From contig NZ_CP128474.1 of assembly GCF_030369635.1 (NCBI RefSeq), forward strand, positions 2,480,001 to 2,544,000: DNA of 64,000 bases. Direction: 5' to 3'. This DNA comes from Microbacterium arborescens (GTDB lineage: Bacteria; Actinomycetota; Actinomycetes; Actinomycetales; Microbacteriaceae). Below the pieces are notes generated by a model. It was not told where the DNA came from. It searched no databases and saw only the letters and a list, made by a program, of their open reading frames with translations. The position numbers and the translations under genes are program-made. Below, in pieces: positions 56,981-64,000 of this stretch. The first letter of the stretch is position 1. Each line of letters begins with the position of its first letter.

Positions 56981-58897
56981 ATGGACAGCTGGATCAGCAT
57001 ATTTCCGTCGATCCTCGTCGCTGCGCTCCTCCTGATCGTCCCGGGCGGCATCGTGATGGCCGCCGGCTGGGGTGTGCGCAATCCCTCTCGCTGGCTCCTC
57101 GCTCCGGCGGTGTCGGTCACGGTCGCTGCTGTCGCCGCCACGATCGCCCCGCTCGTCGGTCTGCGTTGGGGGCTGATCCCGCTCGCGCTCGTCACCGCGC
57201 TCGTCGCGGGAGTCGGCCTCGTGCTGCGCCGCTTCGCCGGGACCGACGACGCACCGACGTCCCGCGGCACCTTCCTCGCGACCGCCGGCGCGCTGGCGGC
57301 GGCAGCCGGCGGACTCGGCGTTCTGTTCGCCCGCGCGTTCGGCGGGCCGGACAACATCGCTCAGCGGTTCGACAACATCGTCCATCTGAACGCGATCGCC
57401 CTCGCCGTGAAGAACGGCAGCGCCTCGCCGTTCCAGATAGGCGCCACCTCGGACATCGGGGGCTACCCCAATGCGTGGCATGCCATCACGACGCTCGTCG
57501 TCGAGCTGACCGGTGTCACCGTTCCGGAGGGCATCAATGCCGCGAACCTCGCGTTCGTCGCGGTCCTGTGGCCCGCTTCGATCATGGCCCTCGTCGGTGC
57601 GATGTTCCACCGCCGCAGAGCCGCCTACGTCGCCGCGGCGGCCCTGTCGACGGGGTTCGGTGCGTTCCCCGCACTCTTCCTCAACTGGGGTGTTCTGTAT
57701 CCCAATCTCGTCGGTTACGCCATGCTGCCCGCGGGTCTCGCCGCCGTCGTCCTCGCACTCGACGAGCGCAGATCCGGAAGCATCGTTCGCGCCGTCCTGC
57801 TGATCGCGCTGCTGGCGGGCGGCGTCTTCCTCGGACATCCGAACGCCTTCCTGGCCCTGCTCGCGTTCTCGGCAGCGTCCGTGCTGAGCACGCTCCTGGC
57901 ACGCGCGATCGCGGGCCGGTCACAGCGTGATTGGTGGGCGCTCGCGGCGAGCGCAGCGGGCTTCGCGGTGGTCTGTATCGCGACATGGTCGGTCTTCCGA
58001 ACCTCGGCCGAGCACTCGGGATGGAAGCCCTGGCAGAACCTCGCGCAGGCGATCGGCGAGGCCGCGCTGGCCTCACCTCGGGGATACGCGCCTACCATCG
58101 TGATCGCCGTCCTCCTCGTGGCCGGAGCGGTCGTGGCGGCGCGACGGCCGAAGTCGCTCCCTCTGATCGCCCCATTCGCGGTGGCCATCCTGTTGTTCGT
58201 CGTCGCCTCGGGTCTGCGCATCGACCACCCTCTCCGCGAGTTCCTCACCAACCCCTGGTACAACGACGCGAACCGTCTCGCGGCCCTGCTGCCGATGGCC
58301 GCCATCCCGGTCGCCGTGCTCGGCGCACTCGGAATCTACGACGTGGGGCGCCGAGCCCTCGCGCGGCTCTCCGCGCCGAACTGGGCCCGCGTCGTCGCCC
58401 TCGTCGTCGCGGTCATCGCGGTGTTCTCCGTCGCCGTCGGCCCCAACACCCGCTTCGCGATCTCGCAGGTTCGCGAGGCCTACGCCTACACCGATGACTC
58501 GGTCCTTCTCACCTCTGACGAACGAGCCCTGCTCGACCGGCTGCCGGAGGAGACCAGCGATGACGCGCTCATCATCGGAAGTCCGCGCACCGGCGCATCG
58601 CTTGCGCTCGCCCTGTCCGATCGCGACGTGACCCAGCGGCATATCTTCGGTTCCCCCTCCCCCGAGCTGGTCTACCTCAACTCCCACCTGCGGAACATCG
58701 ACTCCGACCCGACCGTCTGCTCGACGGTCGAGGACCTCGGAATCGACTACGTCCTGGACTTCGGGCGACAGGACGTCATGGACCAGTCGCAGGCCGTCAC
58801 CTACGACGGCATCCAAGATCTCGCACCGGGTCCTCATCTCGTGCTCGTGGATTCGGAAGGTCCCGAAGCACGCCTGTTCCGCATCGAAGGATGCTGA
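56981..58897 (+). CDS. DUF6541-like polytopic membrane protein, possible GT-C enzyme
   Basis: A 638-residue protein with about thirteen membrane segments and a soluble C-terminal ~150 residues (from LTSDERALLDRLPEET). The first extracytoplasmic loop has FDNIVHLNAIALAVKNGS followed by DIGGYPNAWHAITTL, an Asp/His-rich loop of the kind that forms the active site in GT-C glycosyltransferases. That function is inferred. It is probably first in the operon with the following GT4, GT2, GT4 and flippase genes. TACGAT at 56937-56942 may be its -10. Confidence 0.7.
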   Translation: MDSWISIFPSILVAALLLIVPGGIVMAAGWGVRNPSRWLLAPAVSVTVAAVAATIAPLVGLRWGLIPLALVTALVAGVGLVLRRFAGTDDAPTSRGTFLATAGALAAAAGGLGVLFARAFGGPDNIAQRFDNIVHLNAIALAVKNGSASPFQIGATSDIGGYPNAWHAITTLVVELTGVTVPEGINAANLAFVAVLWPASIMALVGAMFHRRRAAYVAAAALSTGFGAFPALFLNWGVLYPNLVGYAMLPAGLAAVVLALDERRSGSIVRAVLLIALLAGGVFLGHPNAFLALLAFSAASVLSTLLARAIAGRSQRDWWALAASAAGFAVVCIATWSVFRTSAEHSGWKPWQNLAQAIGEAALASPRGYAPTIVIAVLLVAGAVVAARRPKSLPLIAPFAVAILLFVVASGLRIDHPLREFLTNPWYNDANRLAALLPMAAIPVAVLGALGIYDVGRRALARLSAPNWARVVALVVAVIAVFSVAVGPNTRFAISQVREAYAYTDDSVLLTSDERALLDRLPEETSDDALIIGSPRTGASLALALSDRDVTQRHIFGSPSPELVYLNSHLRNIDSDPTVCSTVEDLGIDYVLDFGRQDVMDQSQAVTYDGIQDLAPGPHLVLVDSEGPEARLFRIEGC

Positions 58898-58899
58898 TC

Positions 58900-60096
58900 G
58901 TGGCGTCGCGTCGGCGTCTCGCGGTCGCCTACGACTGCCTCTTCCCCTTCACCACCGGAGGCGGGGAACGTCAGTACCGCGCCTTCGCGGACGAGCTGGT
59001 GAAACTCGGGTACGAGGTCGACTACCTCACGTCTCGTCAGTGGGACGATGGTGTCGAGCTGCCCGAGGCTTTCTCCGTGATTGCGGTCACCGGACGGCTC
59101 TCGCTCTACTCGGGCGACGGCGTGCGGCGTATCCCCGCGGCGCTCCGCTTCGCGGCAGGCCTGTTCGGGACCCTCGTACGTCGGCGTCGTCGCTTCGGCG
59201 CCGTGATCGTGAGCGGACTCCCGATCTTCAACGTCTTCGCCGCACGCCTCGCGCTTCTCGGATCCGGCACGCGTCTGGTCGTCGACTACCTGGAGGTCTG
59301 GCCGCGCCGCCAATGGGTCGATTACTCCGGCACCGTCACCGGCACCATCGCCTGGGTGCTCCAGCGCGCCGCCATCGCGGTGACCCCGCTCGCGACCTGC
59401 CACTCTCAGCTCAGCGCGACCCGGCTGCGGGACGAGGGCCTGCGCACGGTCCCGGTCGTCAGCCCGGGCCTCATCGATGCCACGGTGGAAACGGGCCCCG
59501 TCACCCCGGCATCTGAGCCGCCGTACGTGCTCTATGTGGGACGCCACATCCCCGACAAGCGGGTCGAAACGCTCCCGGCCGCCGTTGCCGCAGCACGCCG
59601 GCGGATTCCCGACCTGCGCCTCGTCGTGCTCGGGCGAGGACCGAGCGGCGACGCCGTGCGCGCCGCCGTCGCGGAGTCCGGTGGCGAGGAGTGGACCGAG
59701 TTCCCCGGATTCGTCGACGAGGAACGGCTGGCCGAGCTGATGCACGGAGCCCTCTGCGTCATCAATCCGTCCCGCCGCGAAGGCTACGGCCTCGTGGTGG
59801 TCGAAGCGAACGCACACGGCACGCCCGCGGTCCTCGTCGCCGACCCCGGTAACGCCGCCACCGAACTCGTCGAGGCGGGAGTCAACGGCGTCGTCGCCGA
59901 TTCCGCGTCCGCCGAAGACCTGTCGGCCGCCATCTGCGCCGTCGCGGACGGGGGCGACGAGCTCCGTCGCACCGCACGCGCCTGGTACGAATCCGCCATC
60001 GAGACCCGCACAATCCGCCGTACCGTCGAGGGAATCCTCGAAGCCCTCGAACCACCGCGGCGCATCGCCCGGAACACGAAAGAAGACACTCTGTGA
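58900..60096 (+). CDS. GT4 glycosyltransferase
   Basis: This 398-residue GT-B enzyme has an N-terminal acceptor domain (CLFPFTTGGGERQYRAFADEL) and a C-terminal nucleotide-sugar domain with YVGRHIPDKRVETLPAAV and EGYGLVVVEANAHGTPAVLV, including the E-x7-E retaining-GT4 motif. GTG 58900 is chosen over ATG 58891 because GAAGG ends nine nt before the GTG but directly abuts the ATG. The stop overlaps the next GTG (GTGA). Confidence 0.85.
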   Translation: MASRRRLAVAYDCLFPFTTGGGERQYRAFADELVKLGYEVDYLTSRQWDDGVELPEAFSVIAVTGRLSLYSGDGVRRIPAALRFAAGLFGTLVRRRRRFGAVIVSGLPIFNVFAARLALLGSGTRLVVDYLEVWPRRQWVDYSGTVTGTIAWVLQRAAIAVTPLATCHSQLSATRLRDEGLRTVPVVSPGLIDATVETGPVTPASEPPYVLYVGRHIPDKRVETLPAAVAAARRRIPDLRLVVLGRGPSGDAVRAAVAESGGEEWTEFPGFVDEERLAELMHGALCVINPSRREGYGLVVVEANAHGTPAVLVADPGNAATELVEAGVNGVVADSASAEDLSAAICAVADGGDELRRTARAWYESAIETRTIRRTVEGILEALEPPRRIARNTKEDTL

Positions 60097-61292
60097 CTGC
60101 TGCATCCCCGTCCACCGAGGTCGAACTGACGATTCTCATGCCGTGCCTCAACGAGGCCGAGACGCTCGAGGTCTGCATCCGCAAGGCCCAGGGTTTCCTG
60201 GCCCGCACCGGCATCTCGGGTGAAGTCCTCATCTCCGACAACGGCAGCACGGACGGCTCGCAGGAGATCGCGCTCCGCCTCGGCGCGCGCGTCTCATCGG
60301 CGAGCCGCCGTGGCTATGGCGCGGCGCTGATCAACGGCATCGACAACGCCCGCGGGCGCTACATCATCATGGGCGACGCCGATGACAGCTACGACTTCGA
60401 GAACCTGGAACCGTTCGTCGAGCGCCTGCGAGCGGGTGCCGACCTCGTCATGGGCAATCGCTTCGCCGGCGGCATCGCGCCCGGTGCCATGCCGCCGCTG
60501 CACAAGTACCTGGGCAACCCGGTGCTGTCGACCATCGGTCAGCTCTTCTTCCGCCCGAACGTCCGCGACTTCCACTGCGGACTCCGCGGGTTCAACCGCG
60601 ATCGGATGCGCGCGCTCGACCTGCAGACCACCGGCATGGAGTTCGCGTCCGAGATGGTGGTGAAGTCCTCCCTCGCGAAGTACCGGATCGAGGAAGTCCC
60701 CACCACGCTCAAGAAGGACGGCCGGTCGCGCCCGCCGCACCTGCGCAGCTGGCACGACGGCTGGCGCCACCTGCGTTTCCTTCTCCTGTTCGCGCCGCGC
60801 TGGCTCTTCGTCTACCCCGGCCTCGTGGCGTTCTTCCTCGGTGCCATCGCGGTCGCGGTGCTCGCCTTCGGCGGCGTGGAGATCGGCGGGATCGGCTTCG
60901 ACGTCACCACGATGGTCTACGCGAGTGCACTGTGCGTCACGGGCTTCCAAGCCCTGCTGTTCTTCTGGTTGACGAAGCTGTACGCGACGCAGGAGGGCTT
61001 CCTCCCGACCAGCGAACGATACCGGCGCATCGTCGCGAAATGGTCGGCCGAGCGCGGACTGCTCGCTGGCGTCGCGCTGTTCCTCCTCGGGATCGTCATC
61101 GGTATCGTGCAGGTCAGCGTGTGGGGCAGTGCCGACTTCGGCCAGCAGGATGCCGCGCAGGCGGTGCGTATCGCGGTGCCGAGCGCGCTCACGATCATCC
61201 TCGGTTTCCAGACCATCATGATGAGCTTCTTCTCCGGCGTCCTCACGACACCGCGTCGTGAGCAGCGCCCCGAAGCCGTCATCGAGAGCTGA
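60093..61292 (+). CDS. GT2 polyprenyl-phosphate glycosyltransferase-like
   Basis: This 399-residue protein has a DPM1-like GT-A domain (about 10-240: ILMPCLNEAETLEVCI, SDNGSTDGSQ, MGDADDSYDFENL with the DxD metal site, GNRFAGGI). Four membrane segments follow (about 250-380). Such enzymes load a single sugar on undecaprenyl phosphate for use outside the membrane by GT-C enzymes, which would suit the DUF6541-like protein upstream. GTG start with a 4-nt overlap; the stop overlaps the next ATG by 1 nt. Confidence 0.87.
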   Translation: MTAASPSTEVELTILMPCLNEAETLEVCIRKAQGFLARTGISGEVLISDNGSTDGSQEIALRLGARVSSASRRGYGAALINGIDNARGRYIIMGDADDSYDFENLEPFVERLRAGADLVMGNRFAGGIAPGAMPPLHKYLGNPVLSTIGQLFFRPNVRDFHCGLRGFNRDRMRALDLQTTGMEFASEMVVKSSLAKYRIEEVPTTLKKDGRSRPPHLRSWHDGWRHLRFLLLFAPRWLFVYPGLVAFFLGAIAVAVLAFGGVEIGGIGFDVTTMVYASALCVTGFQALLFFWLTKLYATQEGFLPTSERYRRIVAKWSAERGLLAGVALFLLGIVIGIVQVSVWGSADFGQQDAAQAVRIAVPSALTIILGFQTIMMSFFSGVLTTPRREQRPEAVIES

Positions 61293-62419
61293 TGCCGTCA
61301 TCGAGGGTGCTCGTCGATCTGCTGGGGTTCACCGGCTCGCGCGGCGGCACCGAGACCTATGTGCGTGAGCTGATGCCTCGGCTCGCCGAGCGTATGCCCC
61401 GCGTCCGCTTCGCCGCGCTGACCGGACGCGACGGAAACGAGAAGGTCGGCACGTTCTTCCCCGGCCACGTCCAGTCCCTCATCTGGGTCGGCTCCGACCC
61501 CGGCACGTGGGCGCTCGGCGCCGTCGCAGCGACAGAGGCCATCGCCCGCCGGGGGCGCGCCGACCTCGTCTGGGCACCAGCGAACTTCGGTCCGATCTTC
61601 CGAGGCGTGCCGCGCGTCGTCACCGTGCACGACGCCATCTACGACGAGGTGCCGGGATCGCTCGCCGAGCGCGCACAACGGGCGGTGACGTCGACACTCA
61701 TGCGCCGGTCCGCGCAGACCGCCGACCGCGTGCTGACGGTGTCGCGTGCCGCCGCCGCCAGCATCGAACGACACCTGGGGGTCGCCTCCCAGCGCATCGC
61801 CGTGGTACACAACGGCAGCGCCGCGCCCCGTCCCGTCGGTGACCCGTGGGCCGCCCTGACCGCGCTCGCCCTCCCGAACGATCGGCCGATCGTCCTGAGC
61901 GTCGGAAACCGGATGCCGCACAAGAACTTCGTCGGACTGCTGGAAGCGCTTGCGACGCTTCCAGCGATGGTCCGGCCACTGACGGTGATCGCCGGCAGCA
62001 GGCTCCCCGACCCGCTCGCCGATGACGTCTCACGACTCGGACTCGACGGCGACGTCATCCTGCCCGGTTGGGTGAGCGACGATCAACTCGAAGCACTGTT
62101 CCAGATCGCTGACCTGTATGTCTGCCCCTCGCTCGTCGAGGGGTTCGGGCTGCCGGTCGTCGATGCGCTGCGGCGGGATGTCCCCGTTCTCGCCAACGAC
62201 GTGACGGTGCTGCGCGAGGTCGGCGGTGATGTCACCCGCTACGCCGACGCCACGAATCCCGCCGCGTTCGGGCTCGCGATCACGAAAGCCCTGAACGAGC
62301 CGGCGGACGCCGCCGCACGCGCGGCCGCACAGGCGTGGGCCTCACGATTCACCTGGGACGATGCGGCAGACGCCACCGCCGCCGTCCTCGAGGCGACCCT
62401 GGTGGAGACCTCACGGTGA
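61292..62419 (+). CDS. GT4 glycosyltransferase, mannosyltransferase-like
   Basis: This 375-residue GT-B enzyme has an N-terminal glycine-rich acceptor motif FTGSRGGTETYVRELMPRL. A C-terminal donor domain follows with SVGNRMPHKNFVGLLEAL, ADLYVCPSLVEGFGLPVVDAL (E-x7-E) and DVTVLREVGGDV. The sequence is closest in style to capsule and O-antigen mannosyltransferases, but the sugar cannot be read from sequence. It is coupled on both sides by overlaps of 1 and 4 nt. Confidence 0.85.
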   Translation: MPSSRVLVDLLGFTGSRGGTETYVRELMPRLAERMPRVRFAALTGRDGNEKVGTFFPGHVQSLIWVGSDPGTWALGAVAATEAIARRGRADLVWAPANFGPIFRGVPRVVTVHDAIYDEVPGSLAERAQRAVTSTLMRRSAQTADRVLTVSRAAAASIERHLGVASQRIAVVHNGSAAPRPVGDPWAALTALALPNDRPIVLSVGNRMPHKNFVGLLEALATLPAMVRPLTVIAGSRLPDPLADDVSRLGLDGDVILPGWVSDDQLEALFQIADLYVCPSLVEGFGLPVVDALRRDVPVLANDVTVLREVGGDVTRYADATNPAAFGLAITKALNEPADAAARAAAQAWASRFTWDDAADATAAVLEATLVETSR

Positions 62420-63660
62420 GCGCTGCGCCCTCGATGAAGCGTCGCCTGCTCGGCTTCCTCCTCGTACCGGCGATCGCGGCGCTCTCCCCGATCATCGCTC
62501 TGCCGGCGGTCACCACGATCGCGGGGCCCGGCGGGTGGGCGAGCGCGATCGCCGGAGAGTCGATCGGGACGTTCGCCGCCATCGCGATCGGCTGGGGGTG
62601 GGCCACCATCGGCCCGGCGTTGATCTCGGTCGCGGCGGGCGACGACGAGCGCGCCAGGCTCTATCGCGAGTCGATCGCGGTGCGCCTGTCGATCTCGATC
62701 CTGGCGCTGCCCGCGCTGGCGGTCATCTGCTGGCTGATCGCGACGCCGGGCTCCGAATGGCTGACGATCCTGATGGGGATGCAGGGTGCGCTCATCGCCC
62801 TGTCCTTCACCTGGTTCTGCGCCGGAGTCGGAGACCCCCGCACGATCGTCATCTACGACGCGGCACCGCGCCTGCTCGCGAACCTCGCGGCGGCCGGGCT
62901 CGTGCTCTCGACGGGCGTCGTGGTGCTGTATCCGCTCGCCGGCATCCTCGTCACGCTGATCGGCACCTCGATCTTCACGGTGCGCCTGCTCCGCCGGCAT
63001 CCCGGTCCGTGGCCGCGGCCCCGCGACCTGCCCCGCCTCCTGCGCTCGAATCTCTCGGTTGCGCTGAACGACGCCGGGCTGAGCGGCTACTCGAGCGTCC
63101 CCGCCCCGGTCGTCAACGTCACAGCGGTGCCGGTCGCCGCCGCCGGCTACGCTACGGGCGACAAGATGCTCAAGCTCGGTCAGTTCATCCCCATGACGCT
63201 GGCGAACGCACTGCAGGCTTGGATCGGCGAGGCGCATGGCAGCCATCGGGGCCGCCGGATGACGATCGCCATCGGACTCGCGACCGCGACGGGCGTCACC
63301 GGATGGGCCGGTCTCGCGCTGGTCGGCCCCTGGCTGACGAGCGTGTACCTGCCCAACGCGCCTGCGCCGTTCGAGATCCTCGTCGTGCTCGGAGCAGTGT
63401 TCTTCTTCTTCTCGGTGCGCACTGCCGTAGCGCGCTTGGTGCTCTTCCCGGCGGGGCAGGCCGGCGCGGTCATGCGTGCGACACTCGTCGCCACCGCGCT
63501 CGGCATCCCGCTCATGATCGGACTGGGGATCGCCTGGGGCCCGGTCGGGGCCGCACTCGGCTACGCCGTGACCGAGGGAGCGGCGACGATGCTCCTCGCC
63601 CGCCGGTGCCTGCGCGTCCTGCACGATCTCCGCCACACCCCCGTCGAGCCGGCGCTGTGA
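62416..63660 (+). CDS. Polysaccharide flippase, Wzx/MOP superfamily
   Basis: This 414-residue polytopic protein has about twelve membrane segments. Typical flippase features include the GPGGWASAIAGESIGTFAA start, ATGDKMLKLGQFIPMTLANALQ in the middle and a final membrane pair. It differs clearly from the flippase at 52177, so the region has two flippases plus an ABC exporter. GTG 62416 overlaps the preceding stop by 4 nt. Confidence 0.82.
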   Translation: MSAAPSMKRRLLGFLLVPAIAALSPIIALPAVTTIAGPGGWASAIAGESIGTFAAIAIGWGWATIGPALISVAAGDDERARLYRESIAVRLSISILALPALAVICWLIATPGSEWLTILMGMQGALIALSFTWFCAGVGDPRTIVIYDAAPRLLANLAAAGLVLSTGVVVLYPLAGILVTLIGTSIFTVRLLRRHPGPWPRPRDLPRLLRSNLSVALNDAGLSGYSSVPAPVVNVTAVPVAAAGYATGDKMLKLGQFIPMTLANALQAWIGEAHGSHRGRRMTIAIGLATATGVTGWAGLALVGPWLTSVYLPNAPAPFEILVVLGAVFFFFSVRTAVARLVLFPAGQAGAVMRATLVATALGIPLMIGLGIAWGPVGAALGYAVTEGAATMLLARRCLRVLHDLRHTPVEPAL

Positions 63661-63697
63661 GCTCCGCTCGAGCGGCCTCATCCGAAAGGACCGCACG

Positions 63698-64000
63698 ATG
63701 ACCATCGCCATCAACGGCCGCTTCCTCATCGACTCCTTCGGCGGCGTGCGCCGCTTCGCCACCGAGCTCACCGAGCACCTCGCCGCATCCCGCGACGATG
63801 TCGTCCTCCTCGTCCCCGCCTCAGCCGATGCTTCGGGCATCCACGGCGTTCGCGTCGAGACGGTGGGGCGCTCGGCCGGACCGCTCTGGGAACAGGTCGA
63901 ACTCCCCCGCTGGCTCCGGAAGCACGGTTCCCCCGTCCTGCTGAACCTGGCGAACATCGCTCCCGTGGCGTACCGGAACCAGTTCACGGTGCTCCACGAC
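63698..64000 (+). CDS. GT4 glycosyltransferase, N-terminal part (cut by window end)
   Basis: 101 codons are present and the frame is open at the window edge. The start reads MTIAINGRFLIDSFGGVRRFATEL, a GT4 acceptor-domain opening with the glycine motif FGGV, and later VELPRWLRKHGSPVLLNLANIAPV. GAAAGGA lies 8 nt before ATG 63698. It continues the glycan operon 37 bp after the flippase. Confidence 0.75.
   Translation, partial: MTIAINGRFLIDSFGGVRRFATELTEHLAASRDDVVLLVPASADASGIHGVRVETVGRSAGPLWEQVELPRWLRKHGSPVLLNLANIAPVAYRNQFTVLHD

Overview
The window is high-GC actinobacterial chromosome, most likely from Microbacteriaceae and probably Microbacterium. The genus is my inference from protein resemblance and gene order. 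Genes are dense, often joined by 1-4 bp ATGA, GTGA or TGATG overlaps, and GTG starts are common. I found no rRNA, tRNA, CRISPR array, insertion sequence or prophage.

Positions 1-38,400 are conserved core. In order they hold the SigR-RsrA thiol-stress sigma system; aroA-rsgA-bcp; whiB1 and a PdtaS-type histidine kinase; a SAF-domain/MinD-like pair; a Rv3235-like protein; an aminotransferase; secA; hpf, comF, lpqB, mtrB and mtrA; a MoxR/DUF58/DUF4129/DUF4350 membrane cluster; SpoIIM-like and RDD genes; DUF3499; a zincin-like protein; a DUF5719-like protein; a large membrane glycosyltransferase; whiB2; and manA. The order resembles the Mycobacterium tuberculosis Rv3219-Rv3260c neighbourhood. A second conserved block resembling Rv3691-Rv3695 is spliced in, and that block is itself split by a 457 bp repeat-bearing gap plus katG-furA.

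Positions 38,450-64,000 are a surface-polysaccharide region. It opens with three tandem O-antigen-ligase-like genes. A galactofuranan set follows: a GlfT1-like and a GlfT2-like transferase, Wzt/Wzm ABC exporter genes, and, about 9 kb on, UDP-galactopyranose mutase (glf). Between the exporter and glf lies a cassette with visibly lower GC. It holds an acyltransferase-SGNH protein, WbpB/WbpE/WbpD-like sugar enzymes, a Wzx-like flippase, a WecB/WbpI-like epimerase and a GT2. The best reading is synthesis of a di-acetamido uronic acid nucleotide sugar and its use in a glycan. After glf come a DUF6541-like membrane protein, GT4, GT2 and GT4 enzymes, a second flippase and a GT4 cut off by the window end.

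Two sequence-level patterns stand out. At least 15 genes have a TANNNT-like -10 hexamer ending 6-8 nt before the ATG or GTG, the arrangement expected of leaderless mRNAs. In several cases it decides the start codon. The gap at 26.5-27.0 kb carries three 49 bp hairpin units in the same orientation, two of them inside an 89 bp direct repeat 210 bp apart.
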